This document shows, piece by piece, positions 21,441-30,474 of a DNA stretch of 64,000 bases. The translations under genes were made by a program, and so were the position numbers. Numbering within the stretch: position 1 is the first letter of the stretch; every line of letters begins with the position of its first letter. Below the pieces are notes generated by a model. It was not told the DNA's origin, did not search any database, and saw nothing but the letters and a program-made list of their open reading frames with translations. The stretch is from assembly GCA_030586155.1 (NCBI GenBank), contig CP130741.1, forward strand, positions 986,680-1,050,679, written 5' to 3'. Source of the DNA: Eubacteriaceae bacterium ES3. Lineage in GTDB: Bacteria > Bacillota > Clostridia > Eubacteriales > Eubacteriaceae.

Positions 21441-21953
21441 ATGGAAAATAAAAAGTATAGTGAAGAGTTCAGAGCAATTGTAGCAGATATTACAGAACAT
21501 CATGAATTTCAGAAGTTGAAGAATATCACACATCATGGTAATGGATTATTTACGCATGCAGTTGCAGTTGGTTACTATTCATTTCGTGTGGCTAAGGCAC
21601 TGGGTATGGATTATGTTTCCGTTACCAGAGGAGCAATTCTCCATGATTTTTATCTGGAAGCCTGGCAGGAAACTAAAAAGGATTCTAAAGGGATTCAGCG
21701 TATTAAAGATATGCACGGGTTCTCACATCCCAAGGCAGCACTTGTTAATGCAAAGAAATACTTCGAATTAAATGAAAAGCAGGAAGATATGATTGTTAAA
21801 CATATGTTTCCTTTAACACCTATTCCACCAGCTAATATGGGAAGTTGGGTAGTTACCATAGTAGATAAAATTGTTGCAACTCAGGAATTGGCAGTGGCTA
21901 GAACACAGCCGATCAGGAGAATAAAAAACTTGTTTGTCCGGGCTGAGGCTTAA
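21441..21953 (+). CDS. HD-domain phosphohydrolase, small
   Basis: A 170-residue protein with HD-superfamily metal residues: a first His in T-H-H-G-N-G-L-F-T-H, the HD pair in I-L-H-D-F-Y-L near residue 74, and a distal V-D-K. Such proteins hydrolyse phosphate esters or nucleotides; the substrate cannot be told. ATG 21441 is preferred because AAAGG lies 6 bp upstream, while the ATG 11 codons earlier has no ribosome site. A TATAAT at 21379-21384 marks a likely promoter. The stop lies inside the loop of a hairpin at 21925-21965. Confidence 0.7.
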   Translation: MENKKYSEEFRAIVADITEHHEFQKLKNITHHGNGLFTHAVAVGYYSFRVAKALGMDYVSVTRGAILHDFYLEAWQETKKDSKGIQRIKDMHGFSHPKAALVNAKKYFELNEKQEDMIVKHMFPLTPIPPANMGSWVVTIVDKIVATQELAVARTQPIRRIKNLFVRAEA

Positions 21954-22001
21954 ACAAACAAGTTTATGGATCTCTACTTGTCGTATTGATAGGTAGAGAT
22001 A
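21925..22001 (+). other. Two hairpins between the HD gene and the isocitrate dehydrogenase gene
   Basis: AAACTTGTTTGT (21926-21937) pairs with ACAAACAAGTTT (21954-21965) across the HD stop codon, and ATCTCTAC pairs with GGTAGAGAT at 21970-22001. Neither is followed by a T tract, so they look like mRNA stability or processing elements rather than terminators. TATAAT at 22010-22015 may give the next gene its own promoter. Confidence 0.45.
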
Positions 22002-22035
22002 CCAAACAACTATAATAATTGACGGAGGACTGGAC

Positions 22036-23229
22036 TTGTACGAGAAAGAGATTGAACGGGCACAGGCACATTTTGGAGATGTAATCAGAGAGCAACTCGA
22101 GCGGATTGAACGAATGAAGGTGCAAAGTGAATTTACGGATTATAACAGCAAAGATACAATTGTAATTGGTGTTGTTGGCGGTGACGGGATTGGTCCTTTT
22201 ATTACTGCGGAAGCCCAGCGCGTGCTGGAATTTTTATTGAAAGATGACGTGGAAAAAGGGCGAATTTCTTTTAAAATTATTGATGGGTTAACCATTGAAA
22301 ACCGGGCAGCTTGTGGAAAGGCGATTCCTGATGACGTACTTGAAGAACTTAAGGCCTGTGATGTAATTTTAAAAGGACCTACCACCACACCAAGAGAAGG
22401 CGATCCATGGCCAAATATTGAAAGTGCCAATGTAGCTATGCGACGGGAACTGGATTTATTTGCAAATGTACGACCGGTTAGTGTGCCGGAAAAAAATATT
22501 GACTGGACATTTTATCGTGAAAACACTGAAGGTGCCTATACTTTAGGTAGCAAAGGGATTCATGTTAATGATGATCTGGCAATTGATTTTACTGTTGCTA
22601 CTCAGGAAGGGTCTGATCGAATTATTCGAGCAGCCTTTGAATATGCAGAAAAATCAGGCAAAAACAAGCTTACGGTAGTCACTAAGGCTAATGTTGTAAA
22701 AACAACGGATGGTAAATTTTTGGATACAGCTAAGGCTATTTCCAAAGAATATCCAACAGTTGAAATGGATGACTGGTACATCGATATTATGACTGCTAAA
22801 CTGGTCGATGAAAAAAGACGTACCCAATTTAAAGTGATGGTTCTGCCAAATCTTTACGGTGATATTTTAACTGATGAAGCGGCTGAATTTCAGGGTGGTG
22901 TAGGAACTGCCGGTTCTGCTAATATTGGTAAAAAATATGCGATGTTTGAAGCGATTCATGGCTCAGCTCCTCGTATGGTAACAGAAGGGCGTGGTCAGTA
23001 TGCCGATCCTTGTAGTATTATTCGGGCGGCAGGAATGCTTATGGAGCATATTGGTTACCAGGAAAAAGCCGACATGCTAAAAAAAGCCCTGGATATCTGC
23101 GGTCTTTATGAAAAGAAACTGGTTCTTACTGGTCGTGATACTGGTGCAACTGGCGCAGAATATGCGGATTATGTAATGGAAACTTTATCAAATCCAGAAT
23201 TATCAAATATTTTTGAACAGTATCAGTAA
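22036..23229 (+). CDS. Isocitrate dehydrogenase (isocitrate/isopropylmalate dehydrogenase family)
   Basis: A 397-residue beta-decarboxylating dehydrogenase. It has GGDGIGP near 49-55, the substrate segment S-A-N-V-A-M-R-R-E-L-D-L-F-A-N-V-R-P, a Y-R-E-N-T-E-G-A-Y motif, and the metal-binding N-L-Y-G-D-I-L-T-D-E. The S-x-N pairing before the Arg residues and the ANVRP ending fit isocitrate better than isopropylmalate, and a true LeuB is encoded at 53450-54511. It makes 2-oxoglutarate, probably for glutamate synthesis. The start is TTG behind GACGGAGGA. An N-terminal helix of about 40 residues before the Rossmann motif is longer than usual. Confidence 0.82.
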   Translation: MYEKEIERAQAHFGDVIREQLERIERMKVQSEFTDYNSKDTIVIGVVGGDGIGPFITAEAQRVLEFLLKDDVEKGRISFKIIDGLTIENRAACGKAIPDDVLEELKACDVILKGPTTTPREGDPWPNIESANVAMRRELDLFANVRPVSVPEKNIDWTFYRENTEGAYTLGSKGIHVNDDLAIDFTVATQEGSDRIIRAAFEYAEKSGKNKLTVVTKANVVKTTDGKFLDTAKAISKEYPTVEMDDWYIDIMTAKLVDEKRRTQFKVMVLPNLYGDILTDEAAEFQGGVGTAGSANIGKKYAMFEAIHGSAPRMVTEGRGQYADPCSIIRAAGMLMEHIGYQEKADMLKKALDICGLYEKKLVLTGRDTGATGAEYADYVMETLSNPELSNIFEQYQ

Positions 23230-23253
23230 AAGTGTCTTCGGACACTTTTTTTT
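23228..23253 (+). terminator. Isocitrate dehydrogenase terminator
   Basis: AAAAGTGTC-TTCG-GACACTTTTTTTT: a 9-bp stem capped by a stable TTCG tetraloop, directly at the stop codon. Confidence 0.93.
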
Positions 23254-23328
23254 ATGGAAAAAACGAGATTGAATAAATATTTTGGGTATAATAATAGAAT
23301 CGTAATATTACTATGTAGGGAGGTTCAT

Positions 23329-24810
23329 ATGCTTGAAAAAATTGATTTAAACGTAAACATTGATAAAGAGCTTTATAAGTCGGAAAAAGATCGCTTATCG
23401 CTTAGACTTGGTGAATTACAAAGACAGGTGAAGGATCTTGATATTCCTGTAATGATTATTTTTGAAGGCTGGGATGCCGCTGGCAAGGGGACTTTGATTA
23501 ATTCACTCCTGATGCCTATGGATCCCAGATCATTTAGGGTTTATAACTTTAAAAAAGAAGAAACAGAGGATGAACGCTTTCGTCCGTTTTTATGGCGATA
23601 CTGGACAAAAACTCCTGAGAAAGGTCAGATTGCAATATTTAACCGCAGTTACTACAGTGACTTGATTTACAAAAAAAGAGATCAAAATACAAAACTCAGT
23701 AAATGGATGCAGGAGGCCAATGAATTTGAGGAGAGTTTATCTGAAGACGGGATGGTCATCTTCAAATTTTTCATTCATATCAGTAAAAGCGAGCAGAAAA
23801 AAAGATTTAGGAAACTCATGAGTCATGCTTCCACTTCCTGGCGTGTCACACCAAGGGATAAAAAGGAGAATAAACACTATGAAAAACTTTTTGAGCGTGT
23901 CAACAGAGGGCTGGAAATTACAGATAATCATTTTGCCCCCTGGAATATTATTGAGGGTGAAAATCGAAAATATGCTCTGATTAAAATATTAACAAGAATT
24001 GTAACCGGTCTTGAAAAAGCGGTTGAAATAAAAAAAGACCAGATAAAACCGGAACAGATTCCACTGATAAAAGAGGGAGATCTGCCTTATCAGTCACGGA
24101 TTCTTGATGGTATAGATTTGAGTAAGTCTCTTGATGAAGATGAATACCAGCAAGAACTCAAGGAATGTCAGCAAAAAATCAGAATACTTCAGTATGAATT
24201 ATATAGAAGAAGAATTCCTGCTGTACTCGGTTTTGAAGGCTGGGACGCAGCCGGCAAAGGCGGCTGTATCAAACGTCTTACCAGAAACCTGGATCCCCGT
24301 GGTTACACCGTGTATCCAACTGCTTCCCCCAATGATACAGAGAGAAAGCACCAATATCTATGGCGTTTTTGGCGGGATATACCGAAAAATGGTCACATTG
24401 CTGTCTGGGATCGTACCTGGTATGGTCGAGTGATGGTTGAGCCTATCGAAGGATTTTGCACCCAGGAAGAGTTTGACCGCAGTTATCGGGAAATAAATGA
24501 ATTTGAAAAGCAACTGGCAGACTGGGGGGCGATTGTGCTAAAATTCTGGCTTCATATAGATCAGGATGAACAGTATAAGCGATTTAGTGGTCGAGAGGAA
24601 AATCCTGATAAAGAATGGAAGATTACTGATGAAGACTGGCGTAACCGTGAGAAATGGAATATTTATGAGACTGCCGTCAACTCCATGCTGCTTAAAACAT
24701 CAACTGAATATGCGCCATGGATTATTGTTGAAGCACAAAGTAAATATTATGCTCGGGTTAAAGTCTTAAAAGAAACAATTAAAGCTATCGAAGATCGGTT
24801 AAAAAATTGA
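23329..24810 (+). CDS. Tandem-domain polyphosphate kinase 2 (polyphosphate:AMP phosphotransferase type)
   Basis: A 493-residue protein made of two PPK2 domains. Each has the Walker A motif GWDAAGKG (residues 47-54 and 304-311). The second domain has the full lid and catalytic set (L-D-P-R-G-Y, Y-L-W-R-F-W-R, W-D-R-T-W-Y-G-R-V). The first is more divergent (N-R-S-Y-Y-S-D-L). Two-domain PPK2 enzymes usually phosphorylate AMP to ADP from polyphosphate. ATG 23329 follows GGGAGGTTCAT; the longer in-frame start overlaps the preceding terminator and the TATAAT-like box near 23287. AMP specificity is inferred from the two-domain form. Confidence 0.88.
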   Translation: MLEKIDLNVNIDKELYKSEKDRLSLRLGELQRQVKDLDIPVMIIFEGWDAAGKGTLINSLLMPMDPRSFRVYNFKKEETEDERFRPFLWRYWTKTPEKGQIAIFNRSYYSDLIYKKRDQNTKLSKWMQEANEFEESLSEDGMVIFKFFIHISKSEQKKRFRKLMSHASTSWRVTPRDKKENKHYEKLFERVNRGLEITDNHFAPWNIIEGENRKYALIKILTRIVTGLEKAVEIKKDQIKPEQIPLIKEGDLPYQSRILDGIDLSKSLDEDEYQQELKECQQKIRILQYELYRRRIPAVLGFEGWDAAGKGGCIKRLTRNLDPRGYTVYPTASPNDTERKHQYLWRFWRDIPKNGHIAVWDRTWYGRVMVEPIEGFCTQEEFDRSYREINEFEKQLADWGAIVLKFWLHIDQDEQYKRFSGREENPDKEWKITDEDWRNREKWNIYETAVNSMLLKTSTEYAPWIIVEAQSKYYARVKVLKETIKAIEDRLKN

Positions 24811-24890
24811 ATAAGTATAACATTAAAAAATAAAAATCATGTGGGAGCAAAAAAACACCGGAATTTACTGCAAAAAATTACCTTTAATAA

Positions 24891-24923
24891 AGTGTATACA
24901 CTCAAAAACTAATATGTTATAAT
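24891..24923 (+). promoter_or_regulatory. nifJ promoter with palindromic operator candidate
   Basis: A perfect 12-bp palindrome AGTGTATACACT (24891-24902) covers the -35 position TATACA (24895-24900). A 17-bp spacer leads to -10 TATAAT (24918-24923), 62 bp ahead of the PFOR start. The overlap with the -35 box is what a repressor site would look like. The TetR-type regulator just downstream of nifJ is one possible partner. Confidence 0.55.
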
Positions 24924-24984
24924 TTTATAGATAAATTTTTGCCATTTTTATTGAAAACGACTGTTTACAACAAGGAGGAGAATC

Positions 24985-27900
24985 ATGCCAAAAAAAATGA
25001 TGACTATGGATGGAAATACAGCTGCTGCCCACGTGGCTTATGCATTTACTGAAGTTGCAGCAATATTTCCAATAACACCATCATCCCCAATGGCTGAAAG
25101 TGCGGATGTATGGGCTTCACAAGGACGAAAAAATATCTTTGGCGAAGTTGTAAAAGTATCAGAAATGCAATCTGAGGGAGGTGCTGCCGGAGCAGTACAC
25201 GGATCTCTTGCAGCAGGTGCTTTAACCACCACTTTCACAGCTTCACAAGGTTTACTATTAATGATCCCTAATATGTATAAGATTGCCGGTGAATTACTTC
25301 CAGGAGTATTTCATGTGTCTGCCCGTACGCTGGCAACTCAGGCTTTATCAATTTTTGGTGATCACAGTGATGTAATGGCTTGCCGTCAAACCGGATTTGC
25401 ACTGCTGGCTTCAGGTGGCGTTCAAGAAGTAATGGATCTGGCTGGGATTGCTCATTTGTCAGCAATTAAGTCACGCGTACCATTTGTTCATTTCTTTGAC
25501 GGGTTCAGAACCTCTCATGAAATCCAGAAAGTTGAAGTTCTGGAATATGAAGATCTTAAAAACCTGGCTGATTTTGATGCCATTCAGGCTTTTAGAGACA
25601 ATGCTCTGAGTCCGGAACATCCAGTAACACGCGGTACAGCTCAGAATCCTGATATTTTCTTCCAGGCCCGAGAAGCATGTAATCCATTTTATAATGAATT
25701 ACCAGGGATTGTTGCTGATTATATGGAAAAAATCTCTGAACTGACTGGACGCAGCTACCATTTGTTTGATTATTATGGCGCAGAGGATGCTGAAAATATC
25801 ATCGTTGCGATGGGATCTGTTACCGATACGATTGAAGAAACAATCGATTGTCTGGTAGGTCAAGGGGAAAAAATCGGTTTGATCAAGGTTCGTTTGTTTA
25901 GACCATTTGCTCCTGAATATTTCCTCAAGGTGCTGCCGGATACAGTTAAAAAAATTGCTGTCCTTGACCGTACTAAAGAGCCAGGATCTCTGGGAGAACC
26001 TTTATACCAGGATATCTGCACCATTTTCTATGGTAAAGAAAGACAGCCGCTTATTGTTGGTGGCCGATATGGTTTGAGTTCCAAAGATACAACTCCAACT
26101 CATATAAAAGCCGTTTTTGATAACCTGAAACTGGATGAACCAAAAGACAAGTTTACAGTTGGTATCGTTGATGATGTTACACACACTAATCTTGAATTGG
26201 GTGAAAACATCTACACGATTCCAGAAGGCACAAAAGGTTGTAAATTCTGGGGATTGGGTTCTGATGGAACCGTTGGTGCCAATAAATCAGCGATTAAAAT
26301 TATCGGAGACCACACTGATCTTTACGCTCAGGGATACTTCTCCTATGACAGTAAAAAGTCAGGTGGTGTAACGGTATCGCATTTACGATTTGGAAAAAAA
26401 CCAATTAAATCGACTTATTTGATTGTAAACTCTGATTTCGTTTCTTGTTCAACACAAGCTTACGTTTATCAGTATGATCTGTTAAAAGGTCTTAAAAAAG
26501 GTGGAACCTTCCTTTTAAATACGGTTTGGACACCAGAAGAACTGGAAGAGAAAATACCTGCTTCCATGAAAAAATATATTGCTGACAATGATATTAACTT
26601 CTATATTATAAATGCAACGAAAATTGCTGAAGAAATTGGCTTAGGTCGACGAACCAATATGATTATGCAGTCTGCTTTCTTTAAGCTGGCAGATATTATT
26701 CCGATTGAAGACGCCATTGCTTATTCCAAAGCTGGAATTCAGAAATCATATGGGAACAAGGGGCAGAAAATCGTTGATATGAACAACGAAGCAGTTGATC
26801 AGGGAATTAATGCACTGGTTAAGATTGATGTTCCTGAAAGCTGGAAAACTGCGGCTGATGCTGAAATGGCAAAAGAAGACGTGCCAGAATTCATTGAAAA
26901 AATCCTTCGACCGGTTAATCGTCTGGAAGGAGATGATATTCCCGTATCCGCATTTACCGGTGTTGAAGACGGAACCTTTATGGCGGGATCATCAGCTTAC
27001 GAAAAGCGTGGTATTGCAGTGAATGTGCCAAAATGGTTACCGGAAAACTGTATTCAGTGTAATCAGTGTTCATTTGTCTGTCCGCATGCTGTAATTCGTC
27101 CTGTACTTGTCGACAAAGATGAGAAAGCAGCAGCTCCGGAAGGGTTTGAAACAGTTGAAGCTAAAGGAAAGCAACTAGAAGGCCTTGATTACCGTATCCA
27201 GGTCAGCATAATGGACTGTACCGGTTGTGGAAACTGCCAGGATGCCTGCCCTGCTAAAACTAAAGCACTGGTTATGGAACCAATTGAAACCCAATCAGAA
27301 CAGATTCCATTATGGAACTATTCAACAACTGTAAAAGTTAAAGATAATTTAATGGCTAAAAATACCGTAAAAGGCAGCCAGTTCTGCAAGCCGCTACTTG
27401 AATTCTCAGGTGCCTGTGCTGGTTGTGGTGAAACACCTTATGCTAAAGCTATTACACAGTTATACGGAGATCGCATGATTGTTGCCAATGCAACAGGCTG
27501 TTCTTCAATCTGGGGAGCTTCTTCGCCTTCTACTCCTTACTGTACAAATGATGAAGGTAAGGGGCCTGCCTGGGCTAACTCACTGTTCGAAGATAATGCT
27601 GAATTTGGATTCGGGATGCTTGAAGCAACAGAAAAAGTTAGAGAAACGATTGCCAGCTATTTGGGAGCAATCATTGAATCAGACGCACCGGAAGCCGTTA
27701 AAGAAGCAGCCCAAGCTTGGATTGACAGTAAAAACGATGGTGAATTAAGTAAAATCACATCACCGAAACTGGTAGAAGCACTTTCTGCTTATCAGGCCGA
27801 TGGTGAAATTGCTGCCAAGGTTAAATTTGTAGTAGATAATGCCGCTTACCTGATTAAAAAATCTGTTTGGGTATTTGGTGGAGACGGTTGGGCTTATGAT

Positions 27901-28509
27901 ATTGGATACGGCGGATTGGACCATGTTCTGGCATCCCGTAAAAATATCAATGTCCTGGTAATGGATACAGAAATCTACTCTAATACTGGTGGACAGGCAT
28001 CAAAATCGACTCCGACTGCGGCAGTTGCTCAATTTGCTTCAGCTGGTGAACGAATCAAGAAAAAAGATTTGGGTATGATGGCGGCAACCTACGGCTATGT
28101 TTATGTCGCTCAGGTCGCTATGGGTGCAGATAAGAATCAATATATGAAAGTTCTTCAGGAAGCTGAGAACTATGATGGACCATCCCTGATTATTGCTTAT
28201 GCACCATGTATTAATCATGGTATTAAAGGTGGTATGAGCCGTACTCAGACCCATGAAAAACTTGCAGTTGAGGCTGGTTACTGGCATCTGTATCGATTTA
28301 ATCCGACATTAAAAGCGGAAGGAAAAAATCCATTCATTCTGGATTCTAAAGAGCCAGAAATTGATAAATTCACTGACTTCCTGGATACTGAAGTTCGATA
28401 TACATCATTAAAACTGACCTTCCCTGAAATTTCCAAAAGTCTATATGAAACTGCTAAAGAAGAAGCCTGGGATCGTTACCTTGGTTATAAAAGAATGGCT
28501 GAAATGTAA
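24985..28509 (+). CDS. nifJ: Pyruvate:ferredoxin (flavodoxin) oxidoreductase, single chain
   Basis: An 1174-residue PFOR with all domains in one chain. The pyrimidine-binding domain I begins the protein (ITPSSPMAE near 30). It is followed by domains II-III, a two-[4Fe-4S] ferredoxin domain with CIQCNQCSFVCP near 689 and CTGCGNCQDACP near 744, and the thiamine diphosphate domain with CAGCGETPY near 813 and GDGWAYDIGYGG near 966. It oxidises pyruvate with CoA to acetyl-CoA, CO2 and reduced ferredoxin, and can run in reverse in acetogens. The ribosome site AAGGAGGAG precedes the ATG. The gene is monocistronic with its own promoter and terminator. Confidence 0.97.
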   Translation: MPKKMMTMDGNTAAAHVAYAFTEVAAIFPITPSSPMAESADVWASQGRKNIFGEVVKVSEMQSEGGAAGAVHGSLAAGALTTTFTASQGLLLMIPNMYKIAGELLPGVFHVSARTLATQALSIFGDHSDVMACRQTGFALLASGGVQEVMDLAGIAHLSAIKSRVPFVHFFDGFRTSHEIQKVEVLEYEDLKNLADFDAIQAFRDNALSPEHPVTRGTAQNPDIFFQAREACNPFYNELPGIVADYMEKISELTGRSYHLFDYYGAEDAENIIVAMGSVTDTIEETIDCLVGQGEKIGLIKVRLFRPFAPEYFLKVLPDTVKKIAVLDRTKEPGSLGEPLYQDICTIFYGKERQPLIVGGRYGLSSKDTTPTHIKAVFDNLKLDEPKDKFTVGIVDDVTHTNLELGENIYTIPEGTKGCKFWGLGSDGTVGANKSAIKIIGDHTDLYAQGYFSYDSKKSGGVTVSHLRFGKKPIKSTYLIVNSDFVSCSTQAYVYQYDLLKGLKKGGTFLLNTVWTPEELEEKIPASMKKYIADNDINFYIINATKIAEEIGLGRRTNMIMQSAFFKLADIIPIEDAIAYSKAGIQKSYGNKGQKIVDMNNEAVDQGINALVKIDVPESWKTAADAEMAKEDVPEFIEKILRPVNRLEGDDIPVSAFTGVEDGTFMAGSSAYEKRGIAVNVPKWLPENCIQCNQCSFVCPHAVIRPVLVDKDEKAAAPEGFETVEAKGKQLEGLDYRIQVSIMDCTGCGNCQDACPAKTKALVMEPIETQSEQIPLWNYSTTVKVKDNLMAKNTVKGSQFCKPLLEFSGACAGCGETPYAKAITQLYGDRMIVANATGCSSIWGASSPSTPYCTNDEGKGPAWANSLFEDNAEFGFGMLEATEKVRETIASYLGAIIESDAPEAVKEAAQAWIDSKNDGELSKITSPKLVEALSAYQADGEIAAKVKFVVDNAAYLIKKSVWVFGGDGWAYDIGYGGLDHVLASRKNINVLVMDTEIYSNTGGQASKSTPTAAVAQFASAGERIKKKDLGMMAATYGYVYVAQVAMGADKNQYMKVLQEAENYDGPSLIIAYAPCINHGIKGGMSRTQTHEKLAVEAGYWHLYRFNPTLKAEGKNPFILDSKEPEIDKFTDFLDTEVRYTSLKLTFPEISKSLYETAKEEAWDRYLGYKRMAEM

Positions 28510-28538
28510 ATAGAAGAGTATTTATAATAGTTTCACTA

Positions 28539-28583
28539 AAACTGGGTTTGATGACTTAAGCATCAAACCCAGTTTAATTTTTT
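28539..28583. terminator. nifJ terminator
   Basis: AAACTGGGTTTGATG-ACTTAAG-CATCAAACCCAGTTT followed by AATTTTTT: a 15-bp perfect stem. It also lies downstream of the convergent tetR gene. Confidence 0.93.
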
Positions 28584-28625
28584 GCAAAGAAAAAGATGAT
28601 TGGTTAAAATCATCTTGTAGACTTA

Positions 28626-29312
28626 TTATACAGATTCACTGGGTTTATTTATCAAATATTCATTGACATCCATTAGATATGGATATAGTTCGATTAATTC
28701 ATCAATCTTTTGGTTTGAGAGATTTACAAGAGCTGTGATCTCTTCATCCGAGTAGCCCAGATTTAAAAAGCAGGACCGTAATTTGGTACTGTACCAAAGC
28801 AAATGGTTATCGGTGAATTCATCGTCTAGCTCAGTAAGGAAACTGTGATAGGCCGAAAAAATTAGGGTCATAAAAAGCCGAAAGTTTTTTTCGAAACTCA
28901 GGTCATTGGGCTTCATTAATTTAAGAAGTTGGGCATAGCGGTCAGACAAAGTTGTTTCAAAGCTGGCTTCCAGATCGATCTCGTCATTTTTGGTATCCAG
29001 TAAAAACTGTTCTTTTAACGGATTGCATTTACGAATGCGCATGGCAAGATTTTCGAATGAGATAATATATAGAAAAATATCCTGGTCCGGATCTATAACG
29101 TATTTCAAATAGGTTGAAAGAATCTGGTGGTCTTCTTTATAAATTTCAATGGCAATGTTTTTTTTACTTTTAAAATACTGAATGATTACATCTTGTGAGA
29201 CACCTGCAGCTTCAGCGATGTAGCGAAAACCTGTTTCGTATCCTTCCTCAAAAAAAAGGCGCTTAGCTGTTTCGTAAATTTTCTGTTTCAAGTTAAGATC
29301 TGCGTTATTCAT
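28626..29312 (-). CDS. TetR-family transcriptional regulator
   Basis: A 228-residue protein. Residues 8-55 form the TetR helix-turn-helix (I-Y-E-T-A-K-R-L-F-F-E-E-G-Y, then I-A-E-A-A-G-V-S-Q-D-V-I-I-Q-Y-F-K-S-K). The acidic, Leu-rich C-terminal part is the ligand and dimer domain and does not reveal its ligand. It is convergent with nifJ and divergent from galE, with 172 bp of very AT-rich DNA in front. Its target could be itself, galE or the palindrome ahead of nifJ. Confidence 0.85.
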   Translation of the reverse strand: MNNADLNLKQKIYETAKRLFFEEGYETGFRYIAEAAGVSQDVIIQYFKSKKNIAIEIYKEDHQILSTYLKYVIDPDQDIFLYIISFENLAMRIRKCNPLKEQFLLDTKNDEIDLEASFETTLSDRYAQLLKLMKPNDLSFEKNFRLFMTLIFSAYHSFLTELDDEFTDNHLLWYSTKLRSCFLNLGYSDEEITALVNLSNQKIDELIELYPYLMDVNEYLINKPSESV

Positions 29313-29484
29313 ACTATCCCCCGACTTCTTTTTTTATATTTAACCATAAATAATATGATTTAGCAAGATTTCTTCAACTAATCATATTTAAAATTATACT
29401 ATATTAGAAAAATATATTATATAATGTAGGAAATGAATATTATGATGGATATCATTAAGTTTATAGTATGAAAAAGGAGTGTGT

Positions 29485-30474
29485 ATGAAAATTCTTGTAT
29501 GTGGAGGAGCTGGCTATATAGGTTCCCATGTTGTGAAAACATTACTGGAAAAGCAGTTTGAAGTCGTGGTAGTGGATAATCTTTCGACCGGTCATTTAAA
29601 ATCGTTGCCAGTTTCTGTGTGTTTTGAAGAAGGCGATATTAGAGACTCTGATTTTTTAAATAAGGTTTTTTTAAAACACCAGATAGATGGAGTAATGCAT
29701 TTTTGTGCTAATTCACTGGTAGGTGAATCGATGGAGAAGCCAATTTTATATTATGAGAATAATGTATCAGGGACCTTAAATCTATTGAAAGCTATGGTTA
29801 GAAATGGCGTGCTTAAATTTATCTTCTCGTCAACGGCTGCCGTTTATGGTGAACCGGAAATTTTACCAATTACTGAAGAAACGAAAAAAAATCCAACCAA
29901 TACTTATGGTGAAACAAAACTGGCGGTAGAAAAAATGTTACCCTGGCTAGAAAAAGCGTATGACCTTAAGTATATGGTTTTTCGTTATTTTAACGCGGCA
30001 GGGGCCAGCGAAAATGGAGAAATTGGCGAGGACCATACACCGGAAACACACCTGATACCATTAATATTAAAAACGGCTCTTGGCCAGAGAGAAAAAATTT
30101 CCATTTTTGGAACGGATTATGAAACAGATGATCGAACCTGTATCAGGGACTATATTCATGTCATGGATATTGCTTCAGCTCATATTTTAGGGATGGAAAA
30201 ATTATTTGCAGGTGGACAAAGTGATATATTTAATCTGGGACAGGGGAAAGGTTTTTCAGTTAGAGAAATTATTGAGAAGAGTAAGGAACTGACAGAAACA
30301 GAATTTCTTGTTGAAGAAGCTGCGCGAAGACCAGGAGATCCTGCAGTCCTTATTGCTGAATCACAAAAAGCCAAGCAGGAATTAGGCTGGCAGCCTGTTT
30401 ACTCGGATGTTGAAACAATCATAAAAACAGCCTGGGAATGGCACAAAAACCACCCCCAGGGCTATCTGGACTAA
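29485..30474 (+). CDS. galE: UDP-glucose 4-epimerase
   Basis: A 329-residue extended short-chain dehydrogenase. It has the NAD motif GGAGYIGSH at residues 7-15, the catalytic Ser in S-S-T-A-A-V-Y-G, the Y-x-x-x-K pair in T-Y-G-E-T-K, and F-R-Y-F-N-A-A-G-A as in GalE. It interconverts UDP-glucose and UDP-galactose for envelope sugars or galactose use. ATG 29485 is preferred to GTG 29479, which overlaps the ribosome site AAAAGGAG. Its TAA stop overlaps the stop of the convergent oxidoreductase gene. Confidence 0.93.
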   Translation: MKILVCGGAGYIGSHVVKTLLEKQFEVVVVDNLSTGHLKSLPVSVCFEEGDIRDSDFLNKVFLKHQIDGVMHFCANSLVGESMEKPILYYENNVSGTLNLLKAMVRNGVLKFIFSSTAAVYGEPEILPITEETKKNPTNTYGETKLAVEKMLPWLEKAYDLKYMVFRYFNAAGASENGEIGEDHTPETHLIPLILKTALGQREKISIFGTDYETDDRTCIRDYIHVMDIASAHILGMEKLFAGGQSDIFNLGQGKGFSVREIIEKSKELTETEFLVEEAARRPGDPAVLIAESQKAKQELGWQPVYSDVETIIKTAWEWHKNHPQGYLD

